DNA from: Coptis chinensis
Lineage: Eukaryota > Streptophyta > Magnoliopsida > Ranunculales > Ranunculaceae
Length of the DNA: 64,000 nucleotides
Direction: 5' to 3'
NCBI GenBank assembly: GCA_015680905.1
Contig: CM027381.1
Coordinates: 15,415,501-15,479,500, forward strand
A program made the position numbers and the translations under genes. Positions 36,761-46,089 of this stretch are shown here, in pieces. Each line of letters begins with the position of its first letter. Position 1 is the stretch's first letter. Below the pieces are notes generated by a model that had not been told where the DNA came from, did no database searches, and saw only the letters and a list, made by a program, of their open reading frames with translations.

Positions 36761-37933
36761 TTCTAGATAGGCGTGTTATATTTATTTCTACGAAAAACAA
36801 GCCCTGATTATACTAGAATTAAAACTCCTCCTACGAAGAGGCGAGGAGTGGAAGAAGAAGGAGTACATGAATGCCTCCTTTCTACGCGTTTGAATAAGCG
36901 TCTTGTATCTGCGATTTCCATTATTTTAACAAGTTAGAAACACTAAATAACTTTAAGGAATAAAATTTGCATTTTTCTGTGAAAATTGGGCTGTTCACAC
37001 TGAATTTTCCCTTGAGGGCGCGAGTGGGCGCGAGTGCCCTCTGTTTTGTCGAATGTCCAGTGTTTTCGGCGCGGGTCGCGCTCGGTTTGGGCGCGGGTCG
37101 CGCTCCAGGGTTTTCAAGTTTTAGGCCTTTTATCGTACTCCAAAAAATCTGAAATTTTTACAGTAATTTTCTAAGACGTCTATCAAGTAGCCTGTAAAAT
37201 TTCAGATCAATCGGAGCTGTGAAAGTCCCTCTACAGCCCTTCAAAGTTTGCGAAACGGTTTTCGGACACAATACAAACAACCGAATGGTTAACCCATCAA
37301 AAAAAATCCAAAAATTTCCAAATTTTTACTGGAGACTCCTGACAGATCCTACTTGTTCCTGTAAAATATTTAGAGCAATTGGAGTCCTACAACCTCTCCT
37401 TATTGGCTGGTGTTTCAGATATTAAGTGTTTGCAACACTGCAGAAACACACTGGAAACACTCTACTATTTAGGAGGTCAAAACAAATCAAAAACTTGTCA
37501 AATTTTTACTAAAAACTTCTGACTTAGGATAGATACTCCTGTAAAAATTATAGAATTTTTATAACTCCCTAAGTAACCTTATTCGTCTGTTTTTCAAGAA
37601 CATACGGTGTGAAAACTGAAATGCAGCACTGTAAAGATCGTATTTGTTTCACAAGGTAAACCAACTTTGAAAAATCTGAAAATATTCCAGTAAATCAACA
37701 ACACATTCAATAATATGTATGAAAATTTTAAGAATTTTCGAAAATTTAGAAATACCTTCACCGCAGTGTTTTTCTCAGTGAATCCGCAGCCCCTATGCCT
37801 GAAACGAAGAGCGGTTCGAAAATCAAGAAATAAGAATGAAAAATTAAAGGGTGGGTGGGTAGAGAATGGGGATTGCCCCTTGATTCAAGCAATTGAATTC
37901 TTGTCATGAAACGAGATTAAGATGGCAGCCATT

Positions 37934-39068
37934 TGATAAATGTAAAAATAGTATAATCCTAATATCATGTTAACAACACTAATACGAAATCCTACCGTTC
38001 TTACGTTTAAATCAATTCTTCTTACTCTCAAAACATAATCATGCAATACAACGAGTAAGGATTTCGTTCCACTCTTAAACCCTCAAGACTTAAATAGAAT
38101 TCAATTATTCAAACACAAGGAACAAAGGATGAGAGTGATGTGTTTGGTGTTTAAACTAAAACTAATTATAAATTTAAGACAACTAAATCTAAAGATTCTA
38201 AGTTTATGAAATTTAACAAACAATAATTAAAATCTAACATCAATAACTACGAAATGACTAACAACCAAGAAATGAAATTAGATCTAAGCAATAGATAAAT
38301 GACAAAATCGAATTTGATCAATAATAAACTACTTGATTTATCTAATGAAGCAATAACAATATTTTAATACTTTAAATTAAAACAAGGGAAATAAAACTAA
38401 TAAAAATGGAGATTCAAAACTAGATCTAGATCTAAAAACTAATCTAGATCTATCTTTTTCTAACCCTAAACTCCATTAACATTAGCTTCCTAACCTAACT
38501 GCCATTAACAAAGAGTCAAGCTTTTGTTTTTATCCTTCCAGATCCAAAAATCGTGCATGGGCTTGGAGCCATGTTTTGGGCTGGAAAATCGGGCCCAAAA
38601 CCCAATTTCTTTAGTCCAAAATGGGCTCCTCACCTGCAGTTGGCTTCGACAGATGTTTCATCCACTTCTGCTCCTCTAATTGGGTTAAGGCTTGGTCCAT
38701 TGGAAAGCTCTTTCCGAGCCGGTCGTTTTGACATAAGGTAGGCCCAATTCCAAGGTCTGAGTCCAAAGATATGGTCTTCGGAAGTTCTTTGCCTTTGTTG
38801 TTTTACGCAAGCGACTTTGACTTTTCATCTTTACCGGCTTTACAAAGGCTTTGTCTTCTTGAATCTTGGCCTTTAATCACCGAACTCCTTAGTAACCAAC
38901 TATTGCTCCTTTATCTCATCAAAGTGGCACATTCCTGCACATAATTGACTTTGAAGCCTGAAATACATAAAAACACGTAATCAGTATTAACTCTTACTTA
39001 TTACTCACATAATTGGTCTAAAAGTACAATTGTTAAGGGGTTAAAACTACAGTTTTGGGCTCTTATCA
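37934..39068 (-). repeat. LTR of the nested element (5' LTR on the minus strand)
   Basis: 1135-bp partner of 29412-30549. On the minus strand it is followed by AATGGCTGCCATC, a possible degenerate primer-binding site of the TGGCGCC type; this is uncertain. Confidence 0.85.
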
Positions 39069-39639
39069 ACTACACCACGGACTTCGACGAAGGAATCACC
39101 ATTCGCAATGGCATATGGCGTAGAAATCATCATACCGGGTGGAAATGATAGGAAACGACAAGAACCAGGCCGGGAAAGAGTCTTAATGAAAATATATTAG
39201 CCACTGAGTTGGATATAATGGAGGAAAAACGAGATACGGCTCGCATACGACTGGAGGAGTATCATAGAAGGTTACAGCGACAGTATGACAAACGAGTGAA
39301 GCCGCGGGAATTCACGGTTGGGGACTTGGTGCTCGGGCGGTTACACCACCACTAAAAAGGAGAATGACGACAAACCGGGACCTAATCAGGAAGGAGTCGT
39401 ATGTCGTGGACGCAAAAGGAAATTCGGGTACTTACAAAATTAAGACCCCGGAAGGGGTAACTGTGGAGAAACAATGGAATATAAGAATGCTGAAAAAATT
39501 CCATGAGAGGAGCAGTGTGTAGCTTCCATTGAAACAAGCATCTTTTGTGTTATGTATATATGTTATCTGCGGAATTCTAAGTCAATGAATCAAAGATTGC
39601 ATTCCTGGCTCAATAACTTGCATAGAAATTAATCGATAC

Positions 39640-40330
39640 TGTAAAGGCGTGAGCCGCTTCATGACAACATTCGAATCCAAATTGGGGGCAAACCGAGCTG
39701 CCTTATCAGCTTCACACCGTTTAAAGACAAATGGGGATGAGCCCTTCGCGGACTATACGTCCGAATCTAACTGGGGGCAAACGGAGCTGCCCCTATCAGG
39801 TTTCACAGCCGGTTAAAGACAGCGGGGGGGACGAGCCCTTCATGGATCGTGAGTCCAAATCGAATCTGGTAGGGGGCAAACCGAAATGCCACTTATCGAG
39901 CTTCCGGCCGGTTAAAGACGGCCGGCGGGGGATGAGCCGCCCTTCGCGGACTATACGTCCGAATCTAAACCGGGGAACCGAAATTTTGCCCTATCGAGAG
40001 CTTCACAGCCGCTCAAAGACAGCGGGGGGCGAGCCCTTCGCCGCCGATCGTGTGAGTCCGAATCCAAATTGGGCAAAAGCGAAATTTGCCTATCGGGCTC
40101 CACACCATTGGAAGAGTCGCTGGGGGATGAGCCCTTCGCGACCGCGGTGAGTCCGAATCAAACCGGGGCAACCCGCCCAGCTTCCACCGGTATCCCAAAG
40201 CGAGCGCGGGGGGGACGAGCCCTTCGTGGACTGTGAGTCCGAATCAAACTGGGGGCAACCCTGACCAGCTTCACAGCTGTCCAAAGCGAGCGCAATGGGG
40301 GCAAACCTAACTTGTGTAAAAATTATGCAA
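39640..40330 (+). repeat. Tandem repeat block in the Tat-type Gypsy 3' region
   Basis: Six or seven degenerate units of about 100-115 bp, each containing GATGAGCCCTTCGCGGACT, GTCCGAATC..A.CTGGGGGC and a TTCACAGCCGGTTAAAGAC motif. Tandem repeats between integrase and the 3' LTR are common in Tat/Ogre elements. Open frames across it are products of the repeat and not genes. Confidence 0.85.
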
Positions 40331-40899
40331 ATGGTAAAGGTAGGAGGAAGAGAGCTCTTCACCAACAGTGCATCAAACTAATAAGGGACAATCATATCTA
40401 ATGTCCAGCGAACGGAGTTTGGGGATCTCATAGGAAAAAGGGTTAAGTCAATGTAATATATTGATCAATAGTTTATGCATAAAGAAGTTAAAATACGTTG
40501 TAATCAAACACAACGAAAAGCGATTTACTTTGCAAAAGGAGCACAAAAGTACTAGCTACAAACAACATGGTTCCTGACAAAGACAAAGATAATTGTTTAA
40601 GTATTACAAAACCAAGGCCATCTACAAAGAAAGTAAGCCGAGATAGGTTACTACTGAGGCGCGGTAGTGGGTTATTCAGGGGAAATATTTTCATCTTCAC
40701 TGATTGGGATGCTGACATCTTCATTCGCCGGTATTGGAGAAGGGACCGCGCTGGGGATGGGAGGCGTGACAGCCGTGGTAGGCGTCTCAACAGCTTCAGA
40801 TGGTTCTCCAAGGGATGAGGTCCCTACAACAGGAGGAGGAGGTGGGAGCAGTCGGCCGGCAGCGCTAAGCTGATCAAGTTGTTGTTGCGGTTAAGGCGT

Positions 40900-43341
40900 C
40901 GCGATCTTTTTTCAGAAAGCGCTTCGAAATCGATCCGCGGCCTCCTGGACAGCCTTATCCACAGCAGCTTGAGTAGCAAGCCTCTCCGTCTCTCGGAGGC
41001 TTTCCATTTTTGAATTGACACCCGCTACGTAATCGCGGTGTCTGTCCTCAGCTACCTGGAGCTCCTTATGAAGCTTGACTGCCTTGATCCGGTTCGCTTC
41101 CCCCTCCTTCTCCAGCTTGGCGTACCTTGCTTTCCAGCCGTCAGGGCCGTGTATCTCGTGCTTCGCCGTGTCCAAATTCTCCACGGTGCTGGTCAGGCCA
41201 CGCAGCACATAGCCGATGTCTAGACTCAGCTGTAGAGACACAAAAGGTATAAGAGTAGCACAAAGAATGGAGAGATACCATTAACAATTGGTAGACACTA
41301 CCCACTAGTCCAAGACATACCTTTTCCCATCCAGTGTAAATGGAGGCCCTGTGGGAAGCAACGGTACCAGCATCTCCATAAGCTTGATCCCGCGGCAGGT
41401 GAGAGCTGAAAAATAAAGAGGCGGCAACGGCTGGGTTTTCCAAAGCCGAGTCTCGTGTCGTCACATCGCGGTCCCTAGCCTTAAACTTGGGATGCCACAC
41501 CTCGGCAGGCCCAGAGGTTACCGGACCAGCCGAAGACGAATCCTGTCTAGGGCGGCGTGCAGATATCACAGACCTAGGAGGTTCATTACGGCCTGTAGTT
41601 GGGGAAGGAACGGCGGCGGAAGTTTTAGCCCTTTTGGCGGGAGGGCTCTTATTTGACAAGTCAACAGGAGCGTCCCCATCAGAGTCGCTGTCCCAAAGCT
41701 TGTATTTGTTCACATCCATGGCGGTGGCAGAAGGGGGAGCGGTATTAGCAGCAAAAATCGTCCTCCCACTCGGCCCACACGAGTAGGAAGAAGGAAGGGT
41801 TTCCACGGTAGTAGCCTTGTTTTTAGTAGCATGCACGCGTGAGCAACAAACTTCGTGAATGGGAGATTTTTTTGGTATAGTTGAAGGACTTGTAAGACGA
41901 ACGTTGTCTTTTTTGAGGTGGGGATGGTTTGGGCTTCCTTTCTTTGGGGGGCGGCAGGCGATAGAGGGGGCCTTGGTATTTGCCAATGTTTTTTAGAGAA
42001 GGGTCAAGTAGCGTGAGGGTGGCTTTTTCCGGATCAATGCCAAGGACTTCACACTGTGAACTACCGAGTTCGCGGAGGGATTGGAAAATTTCTGAGTAAA
42101 CACCGTTGTATATTTGGGATCGCGAATCTGGTCTCCAACCTACATCACCAAGAGCAAAGACAAATTAGTGCGAGGGGGAGGAGAGATAAATACCGCGCGA
42201 CTCTAACGGCTTACTTACCACTTGTTAGGAAATGGAGATGCCTCGGAGAAAACTTCCCGAGGAGGTCCGCGGATAAAAATTTGCCGCATTACACATACAA
42301 CGGTAATGCGATGCCACACTTTGTCGGTGGTAATGTGAAGAAGGAAAGACTTCTTTTGAGGGCCGGGTGCAAAGGATCGGTATCCCACACCCCCAGCTTT
42401 AGTGCTTTTCTTTATGTAGAAGTGGGCAAGGATATCACGGGAGTTGTATTGTGGGGAGTGAGTCTCATTGTAGTGGTTGGCGGCATACATAACACGCCCG
42501 AAGTTACCTATGCCCCGACGGAGGAATGTTGAAATGGTTCTGAGACCTCGGCGTCAAAGAGTCAAAGGGGAAACGTAAAGTCGGCCGCTATCCGGGTCTA
42601 CGGTAGCTACTAAATAACCGGTATGGCGATACTAAGTGAGGAAAGTGGGTGGCCTTGGACACATGTTCGAGATTAACGTCACCGGAATGCCGTAAAGCGG
42701 CCTTAACGGCATCTAGATTGGGTCTGCGGTAATAGGGCCGGCTGGGATGGCAGAGAAGGTATCCTCTACAGGAAGTAGAGGGGCAACCGGTGGGATCGGT
42801 AGAGTTTGAAGCCGGGGATTCAGATCTGTCCCGCGGATTGATGGCTAGACCTAGGGGTAGAGGATCCGTTGGCCCGATGTGGTGGCGGAGGATTGGGTGG
42901 AGGAGATGACCTCACATTCCGATGAAGGCATAATGGAAAAAAAAGGTAAAGGGGAAATTCAAAAAAGATGGATCGCGCAATCTAGGAAAAGAAGATAATG
43001 AGGAAGCAACCTCCAAAATAAACAGTGAATGCACAAATAACGAGAGGAAAGGAAAGGAAAGGAAAGGAAACTAAAAGACAAACCTGTAACAAGAAGGCCA
43101 AAGCAATGGGAGCGTAACCAAGGGCGTCTGCGGGAGGTTCTTGCTTGAAAGTGACGACTGGAAAGGGGGAAGAGGTTGAAGAAGATGGAGTGGAAGTGGA
43201 AGAGAAAAATGGCGAGGGTTTACTGTTGAGGGTTTTTGAGGGTTGTGAGAGGAGAGAGAGATTTAAGCGGGATTTGAGGCGGGGGCAAAAGAAGCCCGCC
43301 AAACCGATGAGAGAACCAAAGGAATAGGGACGCTGCGTCAT
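40900..43341 (-). pseudogene. Antisense gene inside the Tat-type Gypsy element (fossil)
   Basis: On the strand opposite to gag-pol, just inside the 3' LTR. It begins with a serine/proline-rich N-terminus (43341-42982). A middle piece (42490-42215) reads KSTKAGGVGYRSFAPGPQKK and WHRITVVCVMRQIFIRGPPR, resembling the WYYFS/W...FFFV region of the transposase-like antisense ORFs in Retand-type elements. Further on is a lysine/serine-rich stretch with an acidic DSDSDGDAPVDLSN (41986-41290), then a coiled coil (41241-40912; KLEKEGEANRIKAVKLHKEL). The spacing suggests introns. Product function is unknown; antisense ORFs at this place are a described feature of Tat elements. Broken fossil. Confidence 0.6.
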
Positions 43342-43568
43342 CTCGATTTTGAAGGGCGACCCTACTTAGGCACGTCTCGCCGTATTTCGCCCGTATTTCC
43401 GGTTAAGCGATCTGAGGGAAGCACGTGGAACACGTCTTTGGGAAAAAGGGAATATGTCAGAAGTGGGAGGATCAAACAAGAAGAATTCAGCAGAGGGTGT
43501 ACGGAAAGAGAAAGAGGAGTTCTCGGCACCATTGCCCGTCGCGGACCAACAATGGGGCCGAGAGGGCA

Positions 43569-43861
43569 TCAGATAGGGCGCATACACATGACCTAGGAGG
43601 TTAGTGGTGACAAAGGGGCGGATCGCGGTATAAGCGTTGGAAGGCGAGGTGCACAGGGATCGATCCGCGGTATCCCAACCGCCTGAACCGCTAAACGCGT
43701 GGAGAGTGGGAGAGCGGCACCAGGAACTGCAAGGTAACCGCTGCGGTACGTGGAAAGAGGGAGGATATAAGATAGAGAAGGAGCGCCAGAAAGAGGGGGA
43801 AAGAAAAACGGAAAAAGAGGAGAGAGGAGGAAGATCAGAGGTTGTAATCACAGTCTATACA
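43569..43861 (+). repeat. 3' LTR of the Tat-type Gypsy element
   Basis: About 293 bp, a direct repeat of 24142-24432, ending CTATACA immediately before the GTATC duplication. The exact left edge is blurred by divergence around 43567-43571. Confidence 0.88.
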
Positions 43862-43940
43862 GTATCCAAGATTTGGGGTACCAACTAAGTTTACCGACCA
43901 TATACCAGGTGAGCCAAGTGGACAACGAAAGCGTAATGAT
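43862..43940 (-). pseudogene. HMA5-like Cu-ATPase exon, 5' half
   Basis: After a TTTTGCAG acceptor the exon reads ITLSLSTWLTWYMVGKLSWY then PKSWIP, where the Gypsy element enters. It continues SSMVSFQLAL on the far side at 24141. The WYP.SWIPSSMDSFQLAL string is typical of HMA5-type copper ATPases, in the membrane segment just before the CPC helix. The reading frame on both sides of the GTATC duplication matches, which confirms a single interrupted exon. Confidence 0.88.
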
Positions 43941-44328
43941 CTGCAAAAGTATAAGATATCATAAGATTCTAAATGGAGCAACACTGACTCAAAACAGATA
44001 GCAGACAAAATTATTCGTACTGTCTAACTAAACTCAGTAGGGCTATGAAAATTATTCAACTTCACAATAAAGATTATTGATCCAATCCCCAAATGGTCCA
44101 ACACTTGAGGAACACTGAATTGTAATGTTGTCTACAATAAGTTGTTAAAAAAAATGGTATGTTATCCTTTTAGTCTTTCCATTATTGAAATGTATAAAAA
44201 AGTTAATTTGCTAAATTTATCCAAGAACAAATTTCTCGAACTTTGCAAGTAAAAAAAAAGGAAAAAGAAAAAGAGAAATCTCCAACAAACTGAAAGGGAA
44301 GAAGAAAATGGCAAAAGTAAATACTAAC

Positions 44329-45089
44329 CAGAGCCACAAAATACTTAGAAAAACGGTCAGCAAATTTCTGAACTGGAGCTTTGGCCATCTTTGCTGATTC
44401 CACAAGTCGAACAATCTGTGACAGGGCACTTTCAGACCCAACTCGTGTTGCTTGAACATGTAATACACCATTCGCATTCAAAGTCCCTCCAATCACTACA
44501 TCACACTTTTTCTTTGCCACGGGTCGGGCTTCTCCTGTTATCATACTCTCATTGACATGACTTTGTCCCCATGTTAACAAAAGATCTGTATGCAGGCAAC
44601 AGGACTTCGGCAAAAATGGAGCGAATCCCCTTGAGATCTGCTCCAGTTCTAGAGACCGTACTAGCAAGGAATGGATTTTGTTGTGTCCACTACTGAGAGA
44701 ACCATATCGATTTGATTGCATCTGTTTGGTAGATGCCACTCTCTTAGCTGTTGCACTGCTGCTGCCTTCTTTGCTGTCCTTAGTTTTGTGCTTTTGAGAA
44801 GTCTTCTCTTGTAGCAATCCGCTTCTTTAATTTCACTGTAACTTATCGGATTGGCCTCCATCAATCTGTTATTCATTGTTCCTGACAAACAATTGCAGCT
44901 CCCACTTCCACGTAGACGCATCTCATGCAGAATATTGGCAGTTTGTTCAACATCTTCCATTTCCATAAGATTGTGATCTGAAGCTGCCCGTTGAGAAGTT
45001 TCAACGGTCCTTTGATCACATTGCTGCTTCAAAATGTCCATCATTCTTACAATAGGAAGGTTCTGACAATGACGTGCGCCAGAGGAAGC
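44329..45089 (-). pseudogene. Chimeric exon: EMF1-like tail joined to HMA5-like piece
   Basis: A CATTTCAG-type acceptor precedes 45089. The first part (to about 44575) reads ASSGARHCQNLPIVRMMDIL, then QRAASDHNLMEMEDVEQTAN and, after one frame change near 44815, TSQKHKTKDSKEGSSSATAK. It resembles the region of EMBRYONIC FLOWER 1 around its IVELMAKNQYER block, a tentative match. From about 44571 it becomes a P1B-type copper ATPase: WGQSHVNESMITGEARPVAK, GGTLNANGVLHVQATRVGSE, SALSQIVRLVESAKMAKAPV, QKFADRFSKYF, ending at a GTTAGT donor. That part is the actuator domain (TGE loop at MITGEA) of HMA5. Two unrelated genes share one exon, typical of Helitron capture. Confidence 0.75.
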
Positions 45090-45932
45090 CTGAAATAATT
45101 ACTTCAATTCATATATATATATATATATGTGTGTGTTCTTTCAATTTGATCAAGTCCATCCATAATAGCAATTAATCAAAGAGAAGAGGGTGAGAGCAAA
45201 AATAAATTAAAATAAAAAACTCTGAGTTTCTAAGTCAAGCATGAAGTACATATTGTATTTAGGGTAGCATACATGAAAAAATAAGCACGGAATACTAACG
45301 AAAGTAAGAAAAGACACGATTTCAGCTCAAAGAAAATGTTATCCCTTCTACTAAGAAATTTCAGCACAGTATCGCCTAAAAGATGTAAAAAAATGATCTT
45401 ACAAAGTTCTAAATGCTGCCTAGGTAACAATGCTAGGGATTTCAGGTTCCTTGGAGGATTCACATTTTGATGTTAATATAGCAAAGAGATTAAACAAAGC
45501 AAAAAATAATAAATAAAAAAAATTGCTTCAATGGGCAGTTTGAGTTGGTAAAACTAAACTAAAAAGGAAGAAAATAAAACTTAATTTTACATTTTGAGGT
45601 TCTTGATTCGTTGGAAAGTATATATAGCCAAACAAATGATACTCCAAATTCAAGGTCACACATGCTAACATAGAATGTGACAAAAATTGTACTACAAATT
45701 GGAAATTTGAAGATCTTCTTTCTATCACCTAATTAAATGAAAAATATGATTCTACTCACGTGTTGTGACAATATATGAAACTTCAGTAACTCTCGATTCA
45801 CAGCATGCTAATTGTTTTAGATGAAGTATAGTAATTAAATAAAAAATAGTTATATAAAGGCATAAAGCAAGGTACGTACAGATTCAAGTATGAATGAGTT
45901 TTACTGATGAGTATCTGAATAAATGTTCATAC
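45090..45932. other. Intron between EMF1-like exons
   Basis: AT-rich, flanked by a GTATGA donor (minus strand, 45931-45932) and a TTATTTCAG acceptor (45090-45098). A short AT/GT microsatellite sits at 45110-45133. No coding signal. Confidence 0.55.
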
Positions 45933-46089
45933 CTGTGGTTGGTCCTGTAGCGCAGAGGCCCCACTCTCTAGTTGAGGTGTGCTAACTCTTTCCCACCGAT
46001 GTGGGACTTCAGACTGAGAGTTCACAAATGTATTATTGTTTTCAATAAGTTCTCCCCCATTATGTTGTCTCTCCATGTGAGTTTTAATA
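45933..46089 (-). pseudogene. EMF1-like exon, part downstream of the Copia insertion
   Basis: Reads in frame from the TAATA duplication: THMERQHNGGELIENNNTFV, NSQSEVPHRWERVSTPQLES and GASALQDQPQ, then a GTATGA donor. Removing one TAATA copy joins it in frame with KGFPYDI on the other side of the insertion. That shows the Copia-type element split one exon. Confidence 0.7.

Larger units (their letters stand above)
29412..39068 (-). mobile_element. Nested gag-only LTR retrotransposon, Athila-like (fossil)
   Basis: Two LTRs, 29412-30549 and 37934-39068 (about 1.14 kb), with the duplication ACTAC at 29407-29411 and 39069-39073 inside the integrase of the Tat element. Read on the minus strand, the LTR runs TGATAAGAGCCC to CATTTATCA. 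A G-rich polypurine-like stretch (TTTGGGGTGGTT) precedes the LTR at 30550-30561, which supports minus orientation. Inside are gag (about 36000-36760), a protease-like stretch (about 34550-34900) and a gag-pol linker (33841-34491); the rest of pol is absent. About 3.3 kb of non-coding DNA follows to the 3' LTR. It is non-autonomous and heavily broken. The LTRs differ at only about 1-2 percent by eye, so insertion is recent and, by nesting, younger than its host element. Confidence 0.88.
24142..43861 (+). mobile_element. Tat-type Ty3/Gypsy retrotransposon (fossil) with nested insert
   Basis: LTRs at 24142-24432 and about 43569-43861, with ends TGTATAG and CTATACA. The target duplication is GTATC at 24137-24141 and 43862-43866. 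The primer-binding site TTTTGGCGCCGTCTGTGG is at 24433. Parts in order are gag (about 24467-25700), aspartic protease (about 26085-26400), reverse transcriptase (about 26760-27560, YIDDM motif), RNase H (about 27690-28000), a second RNase H (28140-28400) and integrase (about 28700-29411, resumed at 39074). Then come a tandem-repeat block and an antisense gene. Two RNase H domains and antisense coding sequence are hallmarks of the Tat/Retand group. The element is broken at half a dozen or more places plus the nested insertion. The LTRs are nearly identical in their right halves and messier in their GC-rich left halves, so it is recent. Confidence 0.9.

Noticed and set aside
39731-40150. Open frame of 139 codons as a gene
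   Set aside because: It runs through the GC-rich tandem array; the peptide simply repeats with the array unit.
44600-44680. EVLLPAYRSF-like peptide in another frame resembling the EXO70 C-terminus
   Set aside because: A ten-residue chance resemblance in a different frame with no other EXO70 signature nearby.
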